A stretch of DNA of 7,482 nt. Source: Ferrimicrobium sp. (lineage in GTDB: Bacteria; Actinomycetota; Acidimicrobiia; Acidimicrobiales; Acidimicrobiaceae). The DNA lies in assembly GCA_027365375.1 (NCBI GenBank), contig DAHXNM010000348.1, positions 1 to 7,482 on the forward strand. Reading direction: 5' to 3'. A program made the position numbers and the translations under genes. Shown one piece after another: positions 1-5,705 of the stretch. Position 1 is the first letter of the stretch, and the number at the start of each line of letters is the position of its first letter. The notes under the pieces were generated by a model that had not been told where the DNA came from, searched no databases, and worked only from the letters and a program-made list of their open reading frames with translations.

Positions 1-890
1 GGAGGTGCTGGAAGAAAACACCGATAGCACGGCCCCTTGGGTGCGTCAAAGACGGTGACTAGACCTTCAAATCGATAGATAGATCCATGGACCACAGGAA
101 TTCGAGCTGTGGTCGCTGCGTCATTTATGAGGTATCGAGTGTTGAAGTTGTCGGTGCCGTCAACAACGAGGTCGTAGTCGGCGATGATCGTGGCTACGTT
201 GGTTTCGTCGAGATGGCAATCGTAGGTCAGCACATCAACTTCAGGATTTAAGGCGTTAATAGCTGCTTTGGCTGAGTCGACTTTGCGTTGGCCGATCGCG
301 GCCGTCGAGTGGATGATCTGTCTTTGTAGGTTGGAGAGATCCACTTCGTCCATGTCGAGTATGCCAAGAGTGCCTACACCCGCTGCTGCCAGGTAGAGAG
401 CAGCTGGTGAACCGAGTCCGCCTGCCCCCAGGAGGAGTACTTTGGAATCTAATAATCTGCGTTGTCCCTCCTCACCGACCTCTGGCAGGAGCAGGTGGCG
501 GTGGTAGCGACGACGTTGTTCGTCACCGAGTCGGTTTGGGACACACCAGTCACCCCCTCGCTCTTTCCAGGCTTCGAAGCCTCCGATGAGCGATGCTACC
601 CGGGTATAGCCGAGTTGGCCAAGAGTTGCCGCTGCGAAGGCACTACGGACTCCGGCCGCACAGTAGACGAGGACAGGGGTGTGCTTGTCTGGAATCGCGC
701 TCTCTACCTGGAGTTCTAGGTTGCCTCGGGGAAGAAGGACACTGCCAGGGATGATCCCTTGAGCAAACTCTTCTGGCTCGCGCACATCAAGAAAAACCCA
801 GTTGACATCGGGATTCGCCTCCACCTCTGCGGCTTCAAGCTCATTGATTTGTGTCTTTGCACTCGCAAGCAGATTACGGAAGTTTGACAT
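1..890 (-). CDS. ThiF/MoeB/MoeZ-type adenylyltransferase with N-terminal rhodanese domain (3' end cut by window)
   Basis: Enzymes of this family adenylate the C-terminal Gly-Gly of a ubiquitin-like sulfur carrier (MoaD, ThiS, CysO), and the rhodanese domain passes on persulfide sulfur; this is cytosolic cofactor or cysteine biosynthesis. I read 296 codons from ATG 888-890. Residues about 10-115 are a rhodanese domain with LDVREPEEF (34-42) and the active-site loop CAAGVRS (77-83, catalytic Cys77). Residues from about 125 are the E1-like domain: YHRHLLLPEVG (129-139), nucleotide loop GAGGLGSP (155-162), DMDEVDLSNLQRQ (179-191), DGTDNFNTR (244-252) and the first zinc CxxC, CYRC (288-291). About 80-100 C-terminal residues should lie outside the window. 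An in-frame TTG at 891-893 is a rival start, 9 bases from AGGAGG instead of 12. It begins 27 bases after the nitroreductase stop, probably in the same operon. Known MoeZ/Uba4/MOCS3 proteins have the opposite domain order. The carrier partner cannot be told from sequence, so MoeB, ThiF and MoeZ roles remain open. Confidence 0.93.
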   Translation of the reverse strand, partial: MSNFRNLLASAKTQINELEAAEVEANPDVNWVFLDVREPEEFAQGIIPGSVLLPRGNLELQVESAIPDKHTPVLVYCAAGVRSAFAAATLGQLGYTRVASLIGGFEAWKERGGDWCVPNRLGDEQRRRYHRHLLLPEVGEEGQRRLLDSKVLLLGAGGLGSPAALYLAAAGVGTLGILDMDEVDLSNLQRQIIHSTAAIGQRKVDSAKAAINALNPEVDVLTYDCHLDETNVATIIADYDLVVDGTDNFNTRYLINDAATTARIPVVHGSIYRFEGLVTVFDAPKGPCYRCFLPAP

Positions 891-902
891 CAACTGAAAG
901 GG

Positions 903-908
903 CCTCCT
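903..908 (-). promoter_or_regulatory. Shine-Dalgarno AGGAGG of the rhodanese-adenylyltransferase gene
   Basis: On the minus strand 911-903 reads GGGAGGAGG, a very strong ribosome-binding site lying in the gap after the nitroreductase stop. It is 12 bases from the ATG (890) and 9 bases from the in-frame TTG (893). By spacing alone the TTG is slightly favoured; the ATG is kept because the two differ by only one residue. Confidence 0.6.
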
Positions 909-917
909 CCCTTCATG

Positions 918-1520
918 CTACCAGTGCTCATGGTGTATAAGCGTGACCGCTTCTCTGCGTTGGCGTCGACGTGGCGAACCAGTCGTCTTTTTACTCGCTG
1001 AGTGTCCAACACAGACGATACCCAAGGGCTCGAGTCCATGAGGCAGAGCCAGCAGATCCCGCAGCCGCTCCACACCATGGTAAATGCCCATGAAGGTCGC
1101 ACCGAGACCTATATCGACGACCTTTAGTAGGAGTTGCATAGTAGCGAAACTGGCGTCTACAGTCCAATAGGGCTGAGGCCAGGCATCTTCGAAAGCCATG
1201 CCGGTGTCGGCTTTATCTGGCTCCGCGTAGCGAGCAAGATATGCTGGTTTGTTGACTATCGGGAAGATGAGGGCTTGCGCCTGCAGAAGACCGCCATGTG
1301 TCGGTGAGTTGCGCAGCCAGTCCTCCGTGGTGATGAGTTCGAATATGTTGCGTATGCGTCCTAGATCTGTGACCACGATAAGCTCAGTACCCTGGGTAAA
1401 GCCTGCTGATGGTGCCCTGATCGCGGCTTCGCAGAGGGCAAGAACTTGTTCTATCTTGACGGGTTCGTCTGTGAACGATCGGTGCATGCGCCTGCGCCGC
1501 AGGAGGGTATCAAACTCCAT
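918..1520 (-). CDS. Nitroreductase-family FMN oxidoreductase
   Basis: This is a 200-residue protein of the nitroreductase fold, whose members are usually homodimeric FMN enzymes that use NAD(P)H to reduce nitro compounds, quinones, enones or other substrates. The N-terminus has the basic FMN-phosphate segment RRRRMHRSF (8-16), then APSAG (36-40). Later come the central helix with PYWTVDASFATMQLLLK, the GLGATFMGIYHG segment, and a C-terminal GIVCVGHSA strand followed by a basic tail. The usual APSAGNxQPW pattern is replaced by APSAGFTQG, so the substrate pocket may be unusual. Length is normal for the short class. The ATG at 1518-1520 gives the best N-terminal alignment, although no good ribosome-binding site precedes it; Met12 is a less likely start because it would remove FMN-binding arginines. 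It lies 38 bases after the amidohydrolase stop and 27 before the next gene. The physiological substrate is unknown. Confidence 0.88.
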   Translation of the reverse strand: MEFDTLLRRRRMHRSFTDEPVKIEQVLALCEAAIRAPSAGFTQGTELIVVTDLGRIRNIFELITTEDWLRNSPTHGGLLQAQALIFPIVNKPAYLARYAEPDKADTGMAFEDAWPQPYWTVDASFATMQLLLKVVDIGLGATFMGIYHGVERLRDLLALPHGLEPLGIVCVGHSASKKTTGSPRRRQRREAVTLIHHEHW

Positions 1521-1558
1521 CGTCGTAGAGGGTTCGATGAATAGAGGAGATCATCAGC

Positions 1559-2725
1559 TTATCGGCAAGGATAGGCGATGAGTCGTTGTCGGATATCATC
1601 GTTCATGGCAGCTCCTATCACAGTCATAGCGAGTGCCATTCCCCCCTCAAACATCGCTCTGTCAGCCTCAGGTGACTTTGCAGCCTCGGTGAACTCTGGT
1701 TGATGGTTGACGGCGGGCCAGGAGTTGATGTTGACGAGCGGATGAATTGCTGCCACCTCGAGCGAGATATTTCCCATGTCGGTAGAGGCTGACAATGGCT
1801 GATCATCGACAGGGAAGGTGCGGCCAATCTGCGTCGCTTCGCGAACGTAGATCGCTGCGAGGTCCTCGTCGGTAACGAGCTGAGAATAGGTAGGTCCGCG
1901 ATCGGTAATTGTGCAGGTGGCGCCGGTTGCTAAAGCTCCTGCCTCGAAACATCGGTCGACCCGTGGCGCGAGATGTTCGAGGTCTGCAAGCGTTGCGGAT
2001 CGAGTTAGAAACTCCCCCTCAACCAGCGAGGGGATGATATTTGGAGCATCGCCTCCCTTGGTTATGATCCCATGGATGCGGTCGTCGGCAAGAATGTGTT
2101 GGCGCAAGAGCCCAATCGAGGTTAGGGAGATCGTCATAGCGTCGAGCGCGTTGATGCCTAGTTGTGGTGCCGCGGCGGCATGCGAGTCCTTCCCCTTAAA
2201 TGAGACGAGGAAGTGGCGTGCTGCTTGCACGTGCATTCTATCGGCCTCCATTGGGGCAGGATGTAGCATCATTGCGATGTTGGTGCCGGTGAAGACCCCC
2301 TCCTCAAGCAGGATGATTTTGCCACCACCACCCTCTTCTGCTGGAGTTCCGATGACGCGAAGGGTAATGCCAAGCTCATCGACGAGATCGATGAGCGACG
2401 CAGCACTGAGAAAGGCGCTCGCGGCGATGATGTTGTGACCACAGGCATGCCCAACCTGCGGGAGTGCATCGTACTCTGCACAGAGTGTGACCACCAGGTC
2501 GCCGGATCCAGCTTCACCGAGTACTGCGGTGTCTAGACCTCCGACCCCCTTTGTGGCCGTGAAACCAACCGACTCGAGTTCGGCGGCCAACCATGTCGCA
2601 GCCTTGACCTCTTCAAAGCCAAGTTCGGGATTTGCATGAATCCTATGAGAAAGGTCGTAGGCACGACCGTAGTTTCGCTCTGCCGCTGATCGTATTGCCT
2701 TCCGTTCTGCATCGTCTCGTGGCAT
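1559..2725 (-). CDS. M20-family metal-dependent amidohydrolase (M20D / PM20D2-AbgB-like)
   Basis: A 388-residue cytosolic hydrolase of the M20 zinc-peptidase family, which cleaves amide bonds of N-acyl amino acids, p-aminobenzoyl-glutamate or small dipeptides. Visible landmarks are HANPELGFEE (30-39), AEYDALPQVGHACGHN (83-98, metal and catalytic region), GTPAEEGGGGK (126-136, catalytic Glu pair), His155 in LHPAP, SHAAAAP (181-187, start of the dimerisation domain), STDMGN (314-319) and the late metal His341 in NHQPEF. The AEYDALP and STDMGN forms point to the PM20D2/AbgB-like branch rather than to DapE or ArgE. I chose ATG 2723-2725, because GGAG (2734-2737) lies 8 bases ahead. An in-frame TTG at 2741-2743 would add six residues without a site. 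The gap from the carboxylase stop is 22 bases, so co-transcription is likely. Annotations such as amidohydrolase or hippurate hydrolase are possible; the true substrate cannot be read from the sequence. Confidence 0.92.
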   Translation of the reverse strand: MPRDDAERKAIRSAAERNYGRAYDLSHRIHANPELGFEEVKAATWLAAELESVGFTATKGVGGLDTAVLGEAGSGDLVVTLCAEYDALPQVGHACGHNIIAASAFLSAASLIDLVDELGITLRVIGTPAEEGGGGKIILLEEGVFTGTNIAMMLHPAPMEADRMHVQAARHFLVSFKGKDSHAAAAPQLGINALDAMTISLTSIGLLRQHILADDRIHGIITKGGDAPNIIPSLVEGEFLTRSATLADLEHLAPRVDRCFEAGALATGATCTITDRGPTYSQLVTDEDLAAIYVREATQIGRTFPVDDQPLSASTDMGNISLEVAAIHPLVNINSWPAVNHQPEFTEAAKSPEADRAMFEGGMALAMTVIGAAMNDDIRQRLIAYPCR

Positions 2726-2747
2726 TGTTGCTGCTCCAACCAAGTTC

Positions 2748-4517
2748 TTAGGCGATGACGGCGACGATGTCGCCTGTTCCGACCGTGTCTCCTGGCTTGA
2801 CTTTGATCTCGCTTACGGTTCCGGAGCGCTCAGCGAGGATCGAGTTCTCCATCTTCATCGCCTCCAAGACGATGACTGTGTCTCCAACGCTGACCTCTTG
2901 CCCGACCTCGACGGAGATCTTGACCACCGTACCTTGCATCGGCACGGTCACGGTTCCTGATCCAGAAGCTGTAGTTGGAGCACCCCCTTGAGGTCGTGCG
3001 GATCGAGGCGTCGGTGCTTCTGAACGTGATGGATTTGGGCGGGTTTGGGTGACTTGAGCCATCTCGGGAAGGTAGAGTTTGACCGCGACTCGCTTCCCAT
3101 CGACCTCTGCCACCACCTCGGTTGGGGCAGCCGAGGCTTCGCTGGGGCCGGTAGCCGGCGAGACTGTCAATGCACTCAGATCTAGGCGATCCTCTACCCA
3201 TTTGGTCGAGTGTTCAACGGTATGGAAGTCTGGGTGTTCTAGTATGGCGAGATCTGCCGGGATGGTTGTCGTAACCCCTTCGAGCTTGGTTTCTCGTAGT
3301 GCGCGGATCGCCTTAGCTATAGCACGCTCGCGATCAGGTGCCCACACGACTAGTTTTGCAATCAGGTTATCGTAATACTGGCTGATAACGTCACCTGCCT
3401 CGTATCCAGCGTCTGTGCGAACTCCGGGGCCGTCCGCGCGGTCGAAGCGAACAATTGGACCGGGAGACGGCATGAATCGCCCTCCCGACGGATCTTCGGC
3501 GTTGAGACGAATCTCTATTGCATGTCCGGTACGGACGATCTGGTCTTGAGAGAGAGGCAGGGGTTCGCCAGCAGCAACACGAAGTTGGAGCTCCACCAGG
3601 TCAAGACCTGTGATCGCCTCAGTGATGGGGTGTTCGACCTGGAGACGAGTGTTCATCTCCAAGAAGTAGAACTGTCCATCTTGGTAGAGAAACTCGACCG
3701 TTCCCGCGTTGCGGTAGCCACATGCCCGTGCGACTTTGACGGCGGCCTCACCCATTTTCACTCGTATCTCATCGGGGAAATCGGGAGCAGGAGACTCCTC
3801 AATGAGTTTTTGATGCCGCCGCTGGCAAGAGCAGTCCCGTTCGCCTAGCCAGAGGAGGTTGTCGTGGGCATCACCAATGATCTGCATCTCTACATGTCGA
3901 GGCCAGGTGAGGTATCGCTCTAGATAACACTCATCTCGACCGAATGAGGCAAGTGCCTCTCGTTGGGCGGACGCAAGCGCTTCAGCTGCATCTGCGGCTG
4001 AATTCACCACTCGCATGCCGCGTCCTCCTCCGCCGTAGGCCGCCTTTATGGCGACTGGCCAACCGTGCTGTTCGCCAAAGGCTACGATCTCGTCGGCGTT
4101 TTGCAGCACTTCAGCAGTGCCCGGCACGCCGGCAACGCCTGCCGCGGTTGCCGCGATGCGCGAGGAGATTTTGTCGCCCATCACCTCGATTGCTTCTGGA
4201 GGTGGGCCAACAAAGACCACTCCGGCACTCTCGATAGCCCGGGCAAAATCGGTATTTTCGCTGAAGAAGCCGTAACCTGGGTGGACGGCCTGGGCTCCAG
4301 TTCGCTCAATTATCTCAAGGATTCGTTCAGTATTGAGATAGCTATCTCGAGCAGAGGTCCCCGGCAGGTTGTAGGCTTCATCGGCGTAGCGGACATGCAT
4401 GGCATCTCGGTCGGCATCCGAGTAGACGGCGATTGTGGTGATACCCATCTCTCGTGCCGTCCGGATCACACGAACCGCAATCTCTCCTCGGTTCGCTATT
4501 AGTAGCCGTTCAAACAC
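2748..4517 (-). CDS. Acyl-CoA carboxylase alpha subunit: biotin carboxylase fused to biotin carboxyl carrier protein
   Basis: It uses ATP and bicarbonate to carboxylate a biotin held on its own C-terminal domain; a separate beta subunit then transfers CO2 to acetyl-, propionyl- or a longer acyl-CoA. The 589-residue chain matches the actinobacterial AccA/PccA type. Biotin carboxylase occupies about 1-448: LLIANRGEIAVRV near the start, HPGYGFFSEN (79-88), glycine-rich ATP loop KAAYGGGGRGM (158-168), MNTRLQVEH (288-296) and RLNAEDP (337-343). A Pro/Ala/Thr/Ser-rich linker (about 448-520) follows, then the biotinyl domain with EAMKM, whose Lys555 (codon 2853-2855) accepts biotin. GTG 4515-4517 is preferred because homologues begin just before LLIANRGEIA and AAAGG (4526-4530) sits 8 bases ahead. 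A TTG at 4566-4568 would add 17 unconserved residues. It heads a probable four-gene operon and is divergent from birA, whose product should biotinylate it. No beta subunit is seen, so acyl-CoA specificity is open. Confidence 0.96.
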   Translation of the reverse strand: MFERLLIANRGEIAVRVIRTAREMGITTIAVYSDADRDAMHVRYADEAYNLPGTSARDSYLNTERILEIIERTGAQAVHPGYGFFSENTDFARAIESAGVVFVGPPPEAIEVMGDKISSRIAATAAGVAGVPGTAEVLQNADEIVAFGEQHGWPVAIKAAYGGGGRGMRVVNSAADAAEALASAQREALASFGRDECYLERYLTWPRHVEMQIIGDAHDNLLWLGERDCSCQRRHQKLIEESPAPDFPDEIRVKMGEAAVKVARACGYRNAGTVEFLYQDGQFYFLEMNTRLQVEHPITEAITGLDLVELQLRVAAGEPLPLSQDQIVRTGHAIEIRLNAEDPSGGRFMPSPGPIVRFDRADGPGVRTDAGYEAGDVISQYYDNLIAKLVVWAPDRERAIAKAIRALRETKLEGVTTTIPADLAILEHPDFHTVEHSTKWVEDRLDLSALTVSPATGPSEASAAPTEVVAEVDGKRVAVKLYLPEMAQVTQTRPNPSRSEAPTPRSARPQGGAPTTASGSGTVTVPMQGTVVKISVEVGQEVSVGDTVIVLEAMKMENSILAERSGTVSEIKVKPGDTVGTGDIVAVIA

Positions 4518-4562
4518 CTGTGCCGCCTTTCTCGTTTGGTTTGCCTTGCATCTCTCATACCC

Positions 4563-4591
4563 ATCCAAGCCTGGATTAGCCTGCCTGACAA
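4563..4591 (-). promoter_or_regulatory. Weak candidate promoter for the carboxylase operon
   Basis: On the minus strand TTGTCA (4591-4586, five of six matches to TTGACA) is followed after exactly 17 bases by TTGGAT (4568-4563). The -10 match is poor (three of six, and lacking the usual A at the second position). It would give a leader of about 40 bases before GTG 4517. The -35 lies in the spacer of the inverted repeat. It is offered only as the best match in the gap. Confidence 0.25.
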
Positions 4592-4606
4592 AGATGGTTG
4601 GCTAAT
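4575..4606. promoter_or_regulatory. Inverted repeat ATTAGCC-N18-GGCTAAT, candidate operator between the carboxylase and birA genes
   Basis: The arms ATTAGCC (4575-4581) and GGCTAAT (4600-4606) are perfect reverse complements separated by 18 bases. The right arm overlaps TAATACT (4603-4609), the most -10-like sequence ahead of birA, though no good -35 accompanies it. The spacer contains the best -35-like hexamer for the carboxylase operon. A dimeric repressor bound here could therefore control both genes. The geometry resembles known BirA operators (half-sites around a 14-16 base spacer), but the half-site sequence differs and this BirA has no DNA-binding domain. It does not look like a terminator because it sits between divergent starts and lacks a T run. 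Confidence 0.35.
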
Positions 4607-4630
4607 ACTCATCCCCTAGGGTGCTGAGTA

Positions 4631-5398
4631 ATGGACACTACTACTCCATGGCGGATAATCCTACTTGATGAGACCGACTCGACGAATCGTATCATGATAG
4701 ACCGCTTTGCTCCGGTCAGCCTGGAACGGCTGGTGGTTGTGGCCGATCATCAGGTCGCCGGGCGAGGCAGAAGAGGTCGTGGTTTCCACGACCTCCCTAG
4801 AAGTATCTTGGCCTGTTCGGTGTTGGTCCGACTACCAAAGCATGCGGCTATCAACTTGCTACCGCTTGCGGTTGGAAACGCCGCCCTGCTAGCAACGAGG
4901 TCTCTTGGAGCCTCTGAGATCGAGTTGAAATGGCCCAATGACCTCATGATAGCTGGAGCTAAGCTCGGAGGTATCCTTGTCGAAGGTAGCGTTGGTAACG
5001 CGACCTTCCAGGGAGTACTCGGACTGGGAATCAACCTTACCGCTACGCCCACACTCGCCGACGCGCGCGTTCTTAGTCGTCTCATCGACGTGTTGGATGA
5101 CAAAGCATGGGAGAACTTCTTCTCGCTACGTGATGCTCTGTTGGCAAACTACCTCAGCGAACTCGACGGTCAGATTCGGGAGTTGTTGCGCGGGCGAACG
5201 GAATTAGTGCTGGCAAGTTATAGAGAGTTGTGCTCAACGCTTGGGCGTCAAGTTCGGATTCTACGTCCCGAAGGCGAGCTGATAGGATTGGCAGAAGACA
5301 TAGACCAGGAAGGCTGTTTAGTTGTAAATACCTCTGACGGTCGAACTGTTGTTCATGTCGGTGATGTAGAACATCTTGGCATAGTGGATGATCTGTAG
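4631..5398 (+). CDS. birA: Biotin-[acetyl-CoA-carboxylase] ligase, monofunctional (no HTH domain)
   Basis: This cytosolic enzyme activates biotin with ATP to biotinyl-5'-AMP and attaches it to the lysine in the AMKM motif of biotin carrier domains. The 255-residue chain starts directly in the catalytic domain: DSTN (16-19), biotinyl-adenylate loop GRGRRGR (44-50), KWPND (100-104) and KLGGILVEG (111-119) with the conserved Lys111. A small SH3-like C-terminal domain (about 205-255) contains GRQVRILRPEGELIGLAEDI. There is no N-terminal helix-turn-helix, so unlike the E. coli protein it is unlikely to be a repressor. The usual Trp shortly after GRGRRGR is Phe52. ATG 4631 is the natural start, with AGGG (4618-4621) nine bases upstream and almost no room before the first motif. 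It is divergent from the carboxylase-BCCP gene, its evident substrate. No terminator is recognisable after the stop. Confidence 0.96.
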   Translation: MDTTTPWRIILLDETDSTNRIMIDRFAPVSLERLVVVADHQVAGRGRRGRGFHDLPRSILACSVLVRLPKHAAINLLPLAVGNAALLATRSLGASEIELKWPNDLMIAGAKLGGILVEGSVGNATFQGVLGLGINLTATPTLADARVLSRLIDVLDDKAWENFFSLRDALLANYLSELDGQIRELLRGRTELVLASYRELCSTLGRQVRILRPEGELIGLAEDIDQEGCLVVNTSDGRTVVHVGDVEHLGIVDDL

Positions 5399-5705
5399 CT
5401 TTGCTGCGAACCAATAAATCGAAGGGCGCGCGTGCGTTAGGGTTGCAGATGTTGATAGCTTTGGAGGCGGCCAGTAGCTGGTGGTCGGGTGACAATAGGA
5501 TGTGGATCTGCTCATTGGTAACTGATGGCTAGCGACCAACGAGCCTCGCTGAGCCCTAGGACTGACCCTACTGGAGGTTCTGATGCCGAGAGGATGGATG
5601 CAGTGGAGACCCTAGTTGGACGTGGTGCAGAATAGAAGGTGTGCCGAGCGGCGGTTCAGTCCAGCCCTCTGGCCGGTAATGTGACGATTGAGCGAGGAGG
5701 ACTGT
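5399..5705. other. 307-base intergenic region without a convincing gene
   Basis: Nothing here reads as a conserved protein, tRNA or known riboswitch, and there is no hairpin followed by a T run to end birA transcription. Visible elements are all weak. GAGCCTC (5541-5547) can pair with GAGGTTC (5574-5580), with one G-T pair. A GGAGG (5573-5577) precedes a ten-codon ORF (5583-5615) with two Trp codons. A short CCAG-CTGG hairpin lies at 5661-5672. TAATGT (5677-5682) fits an actinobacterial -10 pattern just ahead of the acyl-CoA dehydrogenase, with only a poor GTTCAG-like -35 (5654-5659). The length suggests that the dehydrogenase has its own promoter and leader instead of being read from birA. 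Confidence 0.6.
5694..5700 (+). promoter_or_regulatory. Shine-Dalgarno GAGGAGG deciding the acyl-CoA dehydrogenase start
   Basis: GAGGAGG ends five bases before ATG 5706. It lies inside the open frame that begins at TTG 5688, which argues that translation starts at the ATG and not at the upstream TTG. Confidence 0.75.

Noticed and set aside
1911..2438. Plus-strand open frame of 175 codons
   Set aside because: It is wholly antisense to the M20 amidohydrolase, whose motifs prove the minus-strand frame. The translation is Ser/Arg/Met-rich with no recognisable domain, typical of a shadow frame.
1..2725. Possible thiazole/oxazole peptide-modification cluster (ThiF-like E1 + nitroreductase-like flavoenzyme + peptidase)
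   Set aside because: There is no YcaO-domain protein and no precursor peptide. The E1 carries a rhodanese typical of sulfur-carrier activation, and the flavoprotein is a short nitroreductase with no sign of belonging to the SagB type.
3522..4502. Several plus-strand open frames of 75-145 codons opposite the carboxylase gene
   Set aside because: They are antisense to conserved biotin carboxylase motifs, overlap one another in different frames and show no domain or ribosome site of their own.
4614..4621. Palindrome CCCTAGGG just ahead of birA
   Set aside because: It overlaps the AGGG that probably serves as ribosome site, and similar CCCTAG strings occur elsewhere in the window (for example 5554 and 5610), so it need not be an operator.
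5423..5437. GC-rich GGGCGCGCGTGCG after the birA stop as a terminator
   Set aside because: It does not form a stable stem-loop and no T run follows.
5449..5532. A 27-codon plus-strand ORF with three Trp codons and AGGG six bases upstream
   Set aside because: The ribosome site is weak, there is no similarity I recognise, and short ORFs of this size are expected by chance in a 307-base gap.
5154..5539. Minus-strand open frames across the birA end and the following gap
   Set aside because: They overlap the conserved C-terminal domain of BirA on the other strand, and their translations show no recognisable domain.
5651..5665. GGTTCAGTCC, resembling a tRNA T-arm
   Set aside because: The invariant A58 position is G, the stem does not close, and no acceptor, D-arm or anticodon arm can be placed around it.
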